A stretch of 64,000 nucleotides of DNA from the NCBI RefSeq assembly GCF_008710705.1, contig NZ_VYRZ01000002.1:744001-808000 (forward strand). Direction: 5' to 3'. A model generated the notes under the pieces. It was not told where the DNA came from and made no database searches. It worked only from the letters and a program-made list of their open reading frames with translations. Positions 26,878-35,766 of this stretch are shown here, one piece after another (position 1 is the first letter of the stretch; each line of letters begins with the position of its first letter). This stretch comes from Microbacterium radiodurans (lineage in GTDB: Bacteria > Actinomycetota > Actinomycetes > Actinomycetales > Microbacteriaceae). The translations under genes were made by a program, and so were the position numbers.

Positions 26878-28080
26878 GTGCGCCGCGACCCGCTGCCCCA
26901 TCCGCCGTCCGTCCGATCGCGGGTTCCCGTGCTGACCGCCCCCGTCGTCGTCGGGTCGATCGCCCTCTCCCTCACCGGCACCCCGGCCATCGCCGTCGAG
27001 CCGGCGCCGCGACCCGCCCTCGATCCGGCGCTGCGGGACGCCCTGGCGTCGGCGACCCGCGCGATGGACGCCGCGGCGACGCACACGGTCCGCGCGGGCG
27101 ACACGGTCAGTCGCATCGCCGCCGCGAACGGGCTGCGCACGGCTGACGTCCTGTCCTGGAACGGCCTGGACTGGTCGGCGGTCATCCATCCCGGCGACGT
27201 CCTCCGGCTCACCCCGGCGACGGCCGCGGGTCCGGCGCCGGCTCCCGTCGCGGCATCCGCCCCGGCAGCGGCGCACACCGTGGTGGCGGGCGACACGCTG
27301 TGGGCCGTCGCCCGGGCCCACGGCGTCAGCGTCGCCGCGGTCGCTCAGGCGAACGGCATGGGACCGGATGCGGTCATCTACCCGGGACGGACGCTCGCCC
27401 TCCCCACGGCCGGCGCGACCGCTCCCGGCGCGGGTCCGGCGCCCGCTGCCGCACCCGTCGCGCCGGCGCCGGCCGCCGCCGCGATCCACACCGTCGTCGC
27501 CGGCGACACGGTCGGGGCGATCGCGGCTCGGCACGGCCTCGCCATCGATGCCGTCCTCTCGGCGAACGCGCTCGACCGCACGTCGATCATCTACCCCGGG
27601 CAGGACCTCGTGATCCCGGGCGGAGACATCGTGCCCGCCGCCGCCGTCGCCTCCGTGGACACGGCGGCTCTCGGCCTCGACGAGGAGCAGATCGCCAACG
27701 CACGTCTGATCATCCAGGTCGGCCGGGAGCGCGGCGTGCCCGACCGGGGTATCGCGATCGCGCTGGCGACGGCCATGGTCGAATCCTGGATCCGCAATCT
27801 CGACTGGGGCGACCGCGACTCGCTCGGGCTCTTCCAGCAGCGCCCGAGCACCGGCTGGGGCAGCCCGGAGCAGGTGCTCGACCCGACGCGATCCATCGCC
27901 GCCTTCTACGGCGGCCCGGCCGACCCCAACGGCGCCGAGACGCGCGGGCTCCTCGACATCGCCGGCTGGGAATCGCTCGCGTTCACGGATGCCGCACAGG
28001 CGGTTCAGATCTCCGCCTACCCCGAGCGCTACGGCGAGTGGGAGGCGCAGGCGTACTCCTGGCTTGCGGCTCTCGGCTGA
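26878..28080 (+). CDS. Secreted LysM cell-wall protein with three LysM repeats
   Basis: A 400-residue exported protein. A basic N-terminus and a hydrophobic segment (VPVLTAPVVVGSIALSL) ending near TPAIAVEPAP form a signal peptide. Three LysM domains follow, each starting HTVxAGDT: HTVRAGDTVSRIAAANGL, HTVVAGDTLWAVARAHGV and HTVVAGDTVGAIAARHGL, separated by Ala/Pro linkers. The C-terminal ~140 residues (GLDEEQIANARLIIQVG, then DSLGLFQQRPSTGWG) resemble a lysozyme-like or hydrolase-associated domain found in actinobacterial LysM proteins. The GTG at 26878 has GAGAAGGGA upstream; an earlier ATG at 26782 would translate the 9-base repeat array and is rejected. Confidence 0.9.
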   Translation: MRRDPLPHPPSVRSRVPVLTAPVVVGSIALSLTGTPAIAVEPAPRPALDPALRDALASATRAMDAAATHTVRAGDTVSRIAAANGLRTADVLSWNGLDWSAVIHPGDVLRLTPATAAGPAPAPVAASAPAAAHTVVAGDTLWAVARAHGVSVAAVAQANGMGPDAVIYPGRTLALPTAGATAPGAGPAPAAAPVAPAPAAAAIHTVVAGDTVGAIAARHGLAIDAVLSANALDRTSIIYPGQDLVIPGGDIVPAAAVASVDTAALGLDEEQIANARLIIQVGRERGVPDRGIAIALATAMVESWIRNLDWGDRDSLGLFQQRPSTGWGSPEQVLDPTRSIAAFYGGPADPNGAETRGLLDIAGWESLAFTDAAQAVQISAYPERYGEWEAQAYSWLAALG

Positions 28081-28156
28081 GGCGCGCCGGGAAACGTCTC
28101 GGTGGCGGGGTGAGCCGCTGCCCGGGCTCGCAGCATCCGCTCCGTAGAATCGCAGC

Positions 28157-30106
28157 GTGAGCATGAGCCAGCAGACCGACCCGCTGATCGGCCGTCTGGT
28201 CGACGAGCGGTACCGCGTCCGCGCTCGCATCGCCCGCGGCGGCATGGCGACGGTCTACGTCGCGACCGACCTGCGCCTCGAACGCCGCGTCGCCCTGAAG
28301 GTGATGCACGGCCATCTCTCCGACGACACCGTCTTCCAGAGCCGCTTCATCCAGGAGGCGCGGGCCGCCGCGCGGCTGGCCGATCCGCACGTCGTCAACG
28401 TCTTCGATCAGGGTCAGGACGGCGACATGGCCTACCTGGTCATGGAATACCTTCCGGGCATCACGCTGCGCGAGCTGCTCCGCGAGCAGAAGCGCCTGAC
28501 GATCCCGCAGACGATCACGATCATGGATGCCGTGCTGTCCGGACTCGCGGCAGCGCACCGCGCGGGCATCGTGCACCGCGACGTGAAGCCCGAGAACGTG
28601 CTGCTGGCCGAGGACGGCCGCATCAAGATCGGCGATTTCGGGCTCGCCCGGGCGACGACCGCGAACACCGCCACCGGTCAGATGCTGCTGGGCACGATCG
28701 CGTACCTCGCGCCCGAGCTCGTGACACGCGGAACGGCCGACGCGCGCAGCGACATCTACGCCCTCGGCATCATGCTCTACGAGATGCTGGCAGGCGAGCA
28801 GCCCTACAAGGGCGAGCAGCCGATGCAGATCGCCTACCAGCACGCCACCGACTCCGTGCCGCGGCCGAGCGCGAAGAACCCGGGCGTCCCCGAGCAGCTC
28901 GACGAGCTCGTCCTGTGGGCGACCGAGCGCGAGCCCGACGAGCGTCCCCTCGACGCGCGCGTCATGCTCGATCGCCTGCGCGTGATCGAGAAGGAGCTCG
29001 GGGTCTTCCCCCAGGTCGTCCGCACCGCCCCGCTGGGCGCCCCGGTCGTCGTCGAGGACGACGGACCGGGGTCGGGCGAGCTCACGAAGGTCATGCCCGG
29101 CACCTTCACCGCTCCCCCGGTGACGACCGACGTCGACAACGCGACGCGACTGCGCCGCCGCACGCGCGGCAATCGCGCGAAGGGCGCATGGCTTCTCATC
29201 CTCGTGCTCCTGCTGGCCGGGGCCGCCGGCGGAACGGGATGGTGGTTCGGCTCCGGTCCCGGGTCGCAGGTCGGCGTGCCCGACGTCCGCGGACTGTCGT
29301 TCGCCGACGCTCAGATCGTCCTGGCGGCGGAGGGGCTCGTCGCGACCGAGGCCGGTGAGAACAGCCGGGACGTCGAGGCCGGCTTCGCCATCCGCACCGA
29401 TCCCGGCGCGGGCGCGCGTCTCGATCGTGACGAGCAGGTGAGCGTGGTCATCTCCCGCGGCCCCGCCGAGGTCTCGATCCCGCAGCTGGCGGGGCAGAGC
29501 GAAGCGGCGGCGCGGGAGTTGCTGGAGCAGAACATCGTGCGCGTCGGTGCCGCCGACGAGGAGTTCGACCCCGACGTCGAAGCCGGCACGGTGATCAGCG
29601 CCACCGTGACGCCTGCCGCCGGGGGCGATCCGATCGACTGCTCGGCCGGCTGCACGGCGCGTCAGGGCGACGCGGGTTCGCTCCTCGTCTCGCGCGGCGG
29701 CATACCGGACGTCTCGGGCCAGAGCGTCGACCGGGCGACGCGCATCCTGACGGACGCCGGGCTCGAGGTGTCGGGCGACACCCTCACCGACTCGTCGACG
29801 CGCGTCGCGGACGGTGACGTCATCACGATCGCGGACCGCGACGGCGGCGGCAACTGGCGCCCGGGCGATGTCATCACGCTCATCGTGTCGACCGGACCGC
29901 CCCTGTTCGAGGTGCCGAGCGTCGTCGGGCAGACGCGCGACAGCGCCGCGCAGACCCTGCGCGACGCCGGTTTCGAGGTCGGCTACTCAGCGCTGTGGAA
30001 CATCTGGCCGGACGGCCTCACCGAGGTCACGGCACAGGACCCGCGCGGCGGCAGCCTGAACCAACGCGGCACGACGATCACCCTGCAGATCACCGCGACG
30101 GGCTGA
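28157..30106 (+). CDS. pknL: PknL-like Ser/Thr protein kinase with four PASTA domains
   Basis: Transmembrane kinase of 649 residues. The cytoplasmic kinase domain (about 12-280) has the glycine loop ARGGMATVY, Lys48 in VALKV, HRDVKPEN (Asp142) and DFGLA (Asp160). A basic juxtamembrane stretch (RLRRRTRGNRAKG) precedes one membrane helix (about 344-364). Four extracellular PASTA units follow, starting GVPDVRGLSF, SIPQLAGQSE, IPDVSGQSVD and EVPSVVGQTR, likely binding muropeptides or lipid II. The second PASTA unit carries an insertion with a Cys pair (DCSAGC). GTG 28157 or ATG 28163 may start it. Neighbours and order match Rv2176, and Rv2175c is its known mycobacterial target. Confidence 0.93.
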   Translation: MSMSQQTDPLIGRLVDERYRVRARIARGGMATVYVATDLRLERRVALKVMHGHLSDDTVFQSRFIQEARAAARLADPHVVNVFDQGQDGDMAYLVMEYLPGITLRELLREQKRLTIPQTITIMDAVLSGLAAAHRAGIVHRDVKPENVLLAEDGRIKIGDFGLARATTANTATGQMLLGTIAYLAPELVTRGTADARSDIYALGIMLYEMLAGEQPYKGEQPMQIAYQHATDSVPRPSAKNPGVPEQLDELVLWATEREPDERPLDARVMLDRLRVIEKELGVFPQVVRTAPLGAPVVVEDDGPGSGELTKVMPGTFTAPPVTTDVDNATRLRRRTRGNRAKGAWLLILVLLLAGAAGGTGWWFGSGPGSQVGVPDVRGLSFADAQIVLAAEGLVATEAGENSRDVEAGFAIRTDPGAGARLDRDEQVSVVISRGPAEVSIPQLAGQSEAAARELLEQNIVRVGAADEEFDPDVEAGTVISATVTPAAGGDPIDCSAGCTARQGDAGSLLVSRGGIPDVSGQSVDRATRILTDAGLEVSGDTLTDSSTRVADGDVITIADRDGGGNWRPGDVITLIVSTGPPLFEVPSVVGQTRDSAAQTLRDAGFEVGYSALWNIWPDGLTEVTAQDPRGGSLNQRGTTITLQITATG

Positions 30107-30157
30107 CGGGCGGCACACCCGTTCTGTTCTGCACGGCGCACAGGCCCGTCGAACCAC

Positions 30158-30201
30158 GAGAGCGCGCTCCCATCGGGGGGGTCCCCGGGACGCGCGCTCT
30201 C
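30158..30201. terminator. GC-rich hairpin between convergent pknL and aroG
   Basis: GAGAGCGCGC (30158-30167) and GCGCGCTCTC (30192-30201) form a perfect 10-bp stem enclosing a G/C-rich 24-base loop. It lies in the gap between two convergent genes and can serve both strands. There is no T-tract, as is common for actinobacterial terminators. Confidence 0.7.
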
Positions 30202-30214
30202 GGTGGCAGGTCGG

Positions 30215-31549
30215 TCAGCGCTTCTCGAGCTCCTCGGCCACGAGGAAGGCGAGCTCGAGGCTCTGCATGTGGTTCAGGCGCGGGTCGCACAGGCTCTCGT
30301 AACGCGTCGCGAGGGTCGCCTCGTCGATCATCTCGGAGCCGCCGAGGCACTCGGTGACGTCGTCACCGGTGAGCTCGACGTGGATGCCGCCGGGGAAGGT
30401 GCCCACGGCGCGGTGCGCCTCGAAGAAGCCGCGGACCTCGTCGACGACGTCGTCGAATCGACGCGTCTTGTAGCCGGTCGGCGTCGTGATGCCGTTGCCG
30501 TGCATCGGGTCGGTCACCCAGAGCGGGGTCGCGCCGGCATCCTTCACCGCTTCGAGCAGCGGCGGGAGCGCGTCGCGGATCTTGCCCGCGCCCATCCGGG
30601 TGATGAACGTCAGGCGGCCCGGCTCGCGCTCGGGATCGAGCTTGTCGATGAGCGCGAGCGCCGTGTCGGTCGAGGTCGAGGGGCCGAGCTTCACGCCGAT
30701 CGGATTGCGGATCTTCGAGAAGTAGTCGACGTGCGCGCCGTCGAGCTCGCGCGTGCGCTCACCGATCCACAGGAAGTGCGAGGAGGTGTTGTACGGCGTG
30801 CTGGTGCGCGAGTCGATACGCGTCATGGGGCGCTCGTAGTCCATGAGGAGACCCTCGTGGCCCGTGTAGAACTCGACGCCCCGCAGCTCATCGAAGTTGG
30901 CTCCCGCCGCCTCCATGAACTTGATCGCGCGGTCGATCTCTCCCGCGAGACCCTCGTAACGCGCGTTCGCGGGATTCGAGGCGAAACCCTTGTTCCACGA
31001 GTGCACCTCGCGCAAATCCGCGAAGCCGCCCTGCGTGAACGCTCGGATGAGGTTCAGCGTGGAAGCAGCAGTGTGGTACCCCTTCAACAGCCGCGCGGGA
31101 TCGGGCTGACGCGAGGCCGCCGTGAAGTCGTAGCCGTTCACGATGTCGCCGCGGTAGGCCGGCAGCGTCACATCGCCGCGGGTCTCGGTGTCGCTCGAAC
31201 GGGGCTTGGCGAACTGTCCGGCCATCCGGCCCATCTTGACGACGGGCATCGAGGCGCCATAGGTGAGCACGACCGCCATCTGGAGGACGGTCTTGATGCG
31301 GTTGCGGATCTTGTCCGCCGTCGCACCGGCGAACGTCTCGGCGCAGTCGCCGCCCTGGAGGAGGAACGCCTCTCCGGCGGCGGCGCGAGCGAGCCGCTCG
31401 CGGAGGAGGTCCACCTCGCCGGCGAAGACGAGGGGCGGGAGCGTCGCGATCTCGGCCGACACCGCAGCCACGGCGTCGGGGTCGTTCCACGCCGGCTGCT
31501 GCTTGATGGGGAGATCGCGCCACGAGTCGAGTGAATCCAGCGTAGGCAC
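30215..31549 (-). CDS. aroG: Class II 3-deoxy-7-phosphoheptulonate (DAHP) synthase
   Basis: First enzyme of the shikimate pathway, condensing phosphoenolpyruvate with erythrose 4-phosphate. It has 444 residues, close to M. tuberculosis AroG (Rv2178c, 462). Class II markers are present: FLLQGGDCAETFAG with the metal Cys, KGYHTAASTLNLIRAFTQGG, REVHSWNKGF, GVKLGPSTSTD and WVTDPMHGNG. The start is GTG (MPTLDSLDSWRD). It is convergent with pknL, as in mycobacteria. Feedback sites in this class lie in N-terminal and internal helices and cannot be assessed by eye. Confidence 0.97.
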   Translation of the reverse strand: MPTLDSLDSWRDLPIKQQPAWNDPDAVAAVSAEIATLPPLVFAGEVDLLRERLARAAAGEAFLLQGGDCAETFAGATADKIRNRIKTVLQMAVVLTYGASMPVVKMGRMAGQFAKPRSSDTETRGDVTLPAYRGDIVNGYDFTAASRQPDPARLLKGYHTAASTLNLIRAFTQGGFADLREVHSWNKGFASNPANARYEGLAGEIDRAIKFMEAAGANFDELRGVEFYTGHEGLLMDYERPMTRIDSRTSTPYNTSSHFLWIGERTRELDGAHVDYFSKIRNPIGVKLGPSTSTDTALALIDKLDPEREPGRLTFITRMGAGKIRDALPPLLEAVKDAGATPLWVTDPMHGNGITTPTGYKTRRFDDVVDEVRGFFEAHRAVGTFPGGIHVELTGDDVTECLGGSEMIDEATLATRYESLCDPRLNHMQSLELAFLVAEELEKR

Positions 31550-31611
31550 GGGACGAGTCTAGTGCTCGCGCGGACGGGCCCCGGCCGTGTGACGCGGTGC
31601 CCGCGGCCCGC

Positions 31612-32298
31612 TCACGCCTGGGCGACGGCGCGCTCCTTCACCGTCGACGCGTAGACGTCTGCGTACTCCTGCTCGCCGAGGCGCTGGAGGGCCACCATGA
31701 TCTCGTCCGTGACCGATCGGAGGACGTAACGGTCGTTCTCCATGCCCTGGAAGCGCGAGAAGTCGAGCGGTTCGCCGATGACCATGCCGACACGACCGAC
31801 GCGCGGGATGCTGCGCCCGATGGGCATGACCGCGTCGGTGTCGACCATGACGACCGGGATGACCGGCACCCGGGCCTCGAGCGCCATGCGGGCCAGGCCC
31901 GTGCGCCCCCGGTAGAGCTTGCCGTCCGGGCTGCGGGTGCCCTCGGGGTAGATGCCGAGGAGGTCGCCTCGCCCGAGCACCTGGAGACCGGTGTTGAGCG
32001 AGACTTCGGAGGCCTTGCCGCCGGTGCGGTCGATGGCGATCTGACCGGTCGCCTTCATGAAGATGCGGGTGGCCCACCCTTTGACGCCGGTCCCGGTGAA
32101 ATAGTCGCTCTTCGCGAGGAACGACATCGGACGGTCGATCATGAGAGGCAGGAAGATCGAATCGCTGACCGAGAGGTGATTGCTCGCGAAGATCGCGGCG
32201 CCGGATGCCGGGACGTTCCGCCGTCCCACGATCCACGGCCGGAAGATCGCCTTCACGACGGGTCCGATGAAGACGTACTTCATCAGCCAGTAGAACAT
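31612..32298 (-). CDS. plsC: 1-acyl-sn-glycerol-3-phosphate acyltransferase
   Basis: Membrane-bound acyltransferase of 228 residues that makes phosphatidic acid from lysophosphatidic acid. The catalytic HX4D motif is NHLSVSD, and the substrate motif is YPEGTRSPDG. VPVIPVVMVDTDAVMPIG fits family block IV. The N-terminus (MFYWLMKYVFIGPVVKAIF) is hydrophobic and should associate with the membrane; an internal ATG at 32283 is an alternative start. It begins 4 bases after the ROK kinase gene ends, suggesting co-transcription. The position parallels Rv2182c. Confidence 0.93.
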   Translation of the reverse strand: MFYWLMKYVFIGPVVKAIFRPWIVGRRNVPASGAAIFASNHLSVSDSIFLPLMIDRPMSFLAKSDYFTGTGVKGWATRIFMKATGQIAIDRTGGKASEVSLNTGLQVLGRGDLLGIYPEGTRSPDGKLYRGRTGLARMALEARVPVIPVVMVDTDAVMPIGRSIPRVGRVGMVIGEPLDFSRFQGMENDRYVLRSVTDEIMVALQRLGEQEYADVYASTVKERAVAQA

Positions 32299-32302
32299 CG
32301 GA

Positions 32303-33235
32303 TCACCGCCCGCCGGCGAGGTCGGCGACGCCGATGAGACCCGCGTCGTTGCCGAGCGTGGCGATCGCGAAGTCGGCTCCCGCAGCGTTCTCGCCGCCGG
32401 GGAGGGAGGCCCGATACCTCTCCCGGACCGGGGCGAGGAGCGTCTCGCCGAGCTGGGCGACGCCGCCGCCGATCACGAAGATCTCCGGATCGAAGGCCGC
32501 CTGGAAGCCGCCCGCCGTCTCGCCGAGCGCCGTCGCGACGCGGCGCAGAGCCTCGAGGGCACCCGGGTCGCCCGCCAGGATGAGCCGCGAGATGGCGTCG
32601 CCGTGGATCGTGCCGCCCGCGTCACGCACCCCCGCGAGGCCTGCGCCGAGCTCGGGGTCGTCGGCGAGGTCCGCGGCCTCCCGCTGCAGTGCGCGTCCCG
32701 AGGCGTACTGCTCGAGGCAGCCGCGCAGACCGCAGCCGCACGGGCGTCCGTCGCGCTCGAAGCGGACGTGGCCGAGCTCGCCGGCGGCGCCGCGTCCGCC
32801 GATGAGCAGCTGACCGTCGATGATGACCGCTCCGCCCACCCCGGTCCCGAGGGTGAGCATGATCATGTCCGAGGTGCCGCGACCGGCGCCGAAGCGGTAC
32901 TCGGCCCAGCCGGCGGCGTTGGCGTCGTTCTCGAGCGTGACCGCGATGCCCGCCCGCGCCTCGAGCTCGCTGCGCAGGGGGTGCTCGACCCAATCGATGT
33001 TCGGAGCGTGACGCATGACCGAACGCGTGCGATCGAGGAATCCGGCGGCCGCGACGCCGACCGCGGTCACGTCGTGCGTCTCGCGGAAGTGCCGGACCAT
33101 GTCGCCGACGGCGGCGGCGAGCTCATCGGTGTCGGTGGGCGTGTCGACGCGGATGCGGTCGAGGATCGAGCCGTCCGCGGAGACCACTCCGCCGGCGATC
33201 TTGGTGCCGCCGATGTCGATGCCGATGTTGAGCAC
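32303..33235 (-). CDS. glk: ROK-family glucokinase
   Basis: ATP- or polyphosphate-dependent sugar kinase of 310 residues, probably phosphorylating glucose. The phosphate loop is IGIDIGGTKIAGG, the ROK signature region includes ENDANAAGWAEYRFG, and the zinc motif CGCGLRGCLEQYASG is present. A C-terminal EIFVIGGGVAQLG is typical. No HTH domain precedes the kinase, so it is an enzyme rather than a ROK repressor. The GTG at 33235 has GGAGGGA 6 bases upstream. It is divergent from fadD with 146 bases between them. Confidence 0.9.
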   Translation of the reverse strand: MLNIGIDIGGTKIAGGVVSADGSILDRIRVDTPTDTDELAAAVGDMVRHFRETHDVTAVGVAAAGFLDRTRSVMRHAPNIDWVEHPLRSELEARAGIAVTLENDANAAGWAEYRFGAGRGTSDMIMLTLGTGVGGAVIIDGQLLIGGRGAAGELGHVRFERDGRPCGCGLRGCLEQYASGRALQREAADLADDPELGAGLAGVRDAGGTIHGDAISRLILAGDPGALEALRRVATALGETAGGFQAAFDPEIFVIGGGVAQLGETLLAPVRERYRASLPGGENAAGADFAIATLGNDAGLIGVADLAGGR

Positions 33236-33381
33236 GCGCGTCCCTCCGGCCGGCCGGTTGGCGGGCACCGATCGAGTCTAGTGCGCCCTCGGCACCGCTC
33301 CGCGATTGGCTTCGGGCGTCCGGCTAGAGTGGTCGGAACCCTGCCAGACGCTTCACCCGGTACCGAAGGAGTTGCCGCTTC

Positions 33382-35217
33382 ATGAGCGCCGTCCAGTTCG
33401 AAGTCCCCGCCATCGTTCCCGCCGACCCGGATGCGAACATCTCCGACCTGCTGGTCGAGCGCGTCAAGGCGAGCCCCTCGCGTCCGCTGTTCGCCGTTCC
33501 GGAGGACGGCGGCTGGCGCGATGTCAGCGCCGCCGAGTTCCAGCGCGAGGTGATCGCCCTCGCCAAGGGCTTCGTCGCCGCCGGCATCGGTCCGGGGGAC
33601 AAGGTGGGCTTCATCGCCCGCACCACGTACGACTGGACCCTGGTCGATTTCGCCCTCTTCTTCGCCGGCGCGGTGATGGTCCCGATCTACGAGACGAGCT
33701 CCGCGTCTCAGATCTCATGGATCCTCACCGATTCGGAGGCCACGGCCGTCATCACCGAATCCGCCGAGCACGCCGACCGTGTCGCTGAGATCCGCGGCGA
33801 GACGCCGCTCGTGCGCGAGGTCTGGACCATGAGCTCGGGCGACCTCGACGGGCTGCGCTCGCGGGGCACCGACGTCACCGACGACGAGATCGAGCGGCGA
33901 CGCACCCTCGCCGTCGGATCCGACATCGCGACCCTCATCTACACGTCGGGATCGACCGGACGCCCGAAGGGCTGCGTGCTGACGCACAGCAATTTCGTCG
34001 AACTCGCCCGCAACTCCGGCGAGGCTCTCTCGGAGGTCGTCAGCCACCCCGGCGGAGCCTCGACCCTGCTGTTCATCACGACCGCCCACGTGTTCGCTCG
34101 GTTCATCTCGATCCTGAACGTGCACGCAGGCGTCAAGACCGGTCATCAGCCCGACACCAAGCAGCTGCTGCCCGCGCTCGGCTCGTTCCAGCCCACGTTC
34201 CTCCTCGCCGTGCCGCGCGTGTTCGAGAAGGTCTACAACTCGGCCGAGCAGAAGGCGGAGGCGGGCGGCAAGGGCAAGATCTTCCGTACTGCCGCCGCCG
34301 TCGCGATCGAGCACTCCCGCCTCCAGCAGGACGGCAAGAGCATCCCGCTGCTGACCAAGCTGAAGTTCCGCCTCTTCGACAAGCTGGTCTACGGCAAGCT
34401 GCGCGCCGCCATGGGCGGCAGGGTCGTCTACGCGGTATCGGGCTCGGCTCCGCTCGGACCGCGACTCGGCCACTTCTTCCACAGCCTGGGTGTGACCATC
34501 CTCGAGGGCTACGGTCTCACCGAGACGACAGCGCCGGCGACCGTGAACCTGGCCACGAAATCCAAGATCGGAACGGTCGGACCGGTCCTGCCCGGCGTCG
34601 GCATCCGCCTCGGCGAGGATGACGAGATCGAGGTGCGCGGCATCAACGTCTTCACCGAGTACTGGCGCAACCCCGAGGCGACCGAGGCCGCCTTCCACGA
34701 CGGCTGGTTCAAGACGGGTGACATCGGCACCTTCGATGCCGAAGGCTTCCTCACCATCACGGGCCGCAAGAAGGAGATCATCGTCACCGCCGGGGGCAAG
34801 AACGTGGCGCCGGCCGTCCTCGAGGACCCGATCCGAGCCAACCCGATCGTCGGTCAGGTCGTCGTCGTCGGCGATCAGAAGCCGTTCATCTCGGCCCTGA
34901 TCACCCTCGACCCCGAGATGCTTCCGACGTGGCTGGCGAACAACGGACAGCCGGGAGATCTCTCCCTGACCGCGGCGAGCACGAACGCCGCCGTCCGCGC
35001 CGAGGTGCAGCGGGCCGTCGACGAGGCGAACAAGAACGTCTCGCGAGCGGAATCCATCCGCAAGTTCACGATCCTCGGAACCGAGTGGACCGAGGGCAGC
35101 GGCCACCTCACCCCGAAGATGAGCATCAAGCGCAACGTCATCCTCACGGATTTCGCCGACGAGGTCTCGGCGATCTACGACGAGCCGGTCAAGACCAGCA
35201 ACGTCCCGCTCGGCTGA
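33382..35217 (+). CDS. fadD: Long-chain fatty acid--CoA ligase (AMP-forming)
   Basis: Acyl-CoA synthetase of 611 residues of the ANL superfamily. The AMP-binding P-loop is LIYTSGSTGRPKGC (about 191-204). YGLTETTAPATV and TGDIGTFDAEGFLTITGRKKEI are the A5 and A7-A8 motifs, and KMSIKRNVI near the C-terminus carries the adenylation Lys. It activates long-chain fatty acids for phospholipid synthesis or degradation. AAGGAG lies upstream of the ATG. The location downstream of plsC parallels FadD15 (Rv2187), which is probably the orthologue. The protein is soluble or peripheral; no membrane helix is seen. Confidence 0.95.
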   Translation: MSAVQFEVPAIVPADPDANISDLLVERVKASPSRPLFAVPEDGGWRDVSAAEFQREVIALAKGFVAAGIGPGDKVGFIARTTYDWTLVDFALFFAGAVMVPIYETSSASQISWILTDSEATAVITESAEHADRVAEIRGETPLVREVWTMSSGDLDGLRSRGTDVTDDEIERRRTLAVGSDIATLIYTSGSTGRPKGCVLTHSNFVELARNSGEALSEVVSHPGGASTLLFITTAHVFARFISILNVHAGVKTGHQPDTKQLLPALGSFQPTFLLAVPRVFEKVYNSAEQKAEAGGKGKIFRTAAAVAIEHSRLQQDGKSIPLLTKLKFRLFDKLVYGKLRAAMGGRVVYAVSGSAPLGPRLGHFFHSLGVTILEGYGLTETTAPATVNLATKSKIGTVGPVLPGVGIRLGEDDEIEVRGINVFTEYWRNPEATEAAFHDGWFKTGDIGTFDAEGFLTITGRKKEIIVTAGGKNVAPAVLEDPIRANPIVGQVVVVGDQKPFISALITLDPEMLPTWLANNGQPGDLSLTAASTNAAVRAEVQRAVDEANKNVSRAESIRKFTILGTEWTEGSGHLTPKMSIKRNVILTDFADEVSAIYDEPVKTSNVPLG

Positions 35218-35221
35218 CGCG

Positions 35222-35274
35222 GCCGGAACGACGACGGCCCCGCGGATCTCCCGCGGGGCCGTCGTCGTTCCGGC
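35222..35274. terminator. 24-bp perfect hairpin between fadD and def
   Basis: The arms at 35222-35245 and 35251-35274 are perfectly complementary over 24 bases around a 5-base loop (ATCTC). The element fills the gap between two convergent genes and touches the def stop codon. It is symmetric, so it can terminate both transcripts. It is unusually long and perfect for a terminator and lacks a T-tract. Confidence 0.85.
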
Positions 35275-35766
35275 TCAGAACCAGTCGGATTCGCGCACTT
35301 CGCGCATGGCGATCCGGCGCTCGGCGGGCGAGAGCCGGTCGAGGTAGAGCGTGCCGTCGAGGTGATCGCACTCGTGCTGCAGCGCCTGGGCCATGAGGCC
35401 CTCCCCCTCGAGGACGACGTCGTTGCCGTCCAGATCGATCCCGACCGCTCGTGCGTACGGGTGGCGGAGCGTGTCGTGCCAGAGATTCGGGACCGACAGG
35501 CAGCCTTCGCCCACGAGCAACGGCTCGCCGGAGGCTTCGACGAGCTCCGGATTGAGGATGTACCCGATCACACCGTCGACGTTGTAGCTGAATGCACGAA
35601 GCGACACGCCGATCTGCGGGGCTGCCACTCCGGCCCTCCCCGGCAGCTCGACGGTGTCGAGGAGGTCGCGCACGAGCGAGCGCACGCCGTCGTCGATCGT
35701 CTCGATGCGGGCGGCCCGCGACTTCAGGACAGGGTCGCCGAAGAAGCGGATGCTGCGGACCGCCAT
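35275..35766 (-). CDS. def: Peptide deformylase
   Basis: Metalloenzyme of 163 residues that removes the N-formyl group from nascent proteins. Motif 1 is GVAAPQIG, motif 2 is EGCLSVP with the metal Cys, and motif 3 is QHECDHLDG with the two His ligands and the catalytic Glu. Motif 1 has Val in place of the usual Leu (GLAA), a common actinobacterial variant. Its ATG touches the stop codon of the MinD-like gene by one base at 35766, so the two are cotranscribed. Confidence 0.96.
   Translation of the reverse strand: MAVRSIRFFGDPVLKSRAARIETIDDGVRSLVRDLLDTVELPGRAGVAAPQIGVSLRAFSYNVDGVIGYILNPELVEASGEPLLVGEGCLSVPNLWHDTLRHPYARAVGIDLDGNDVVLEGEGLMAQALQHECDHLDGTLYLDRLSPAERRIAMREVRESDWF

Noticed and set aside
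33236-33381. Operator or riboswitch between glk and fadD
   Set aside because: The 146-base divergent gap shows no convincing palindrome or repeat beyond ordinary GC-rich sequence.
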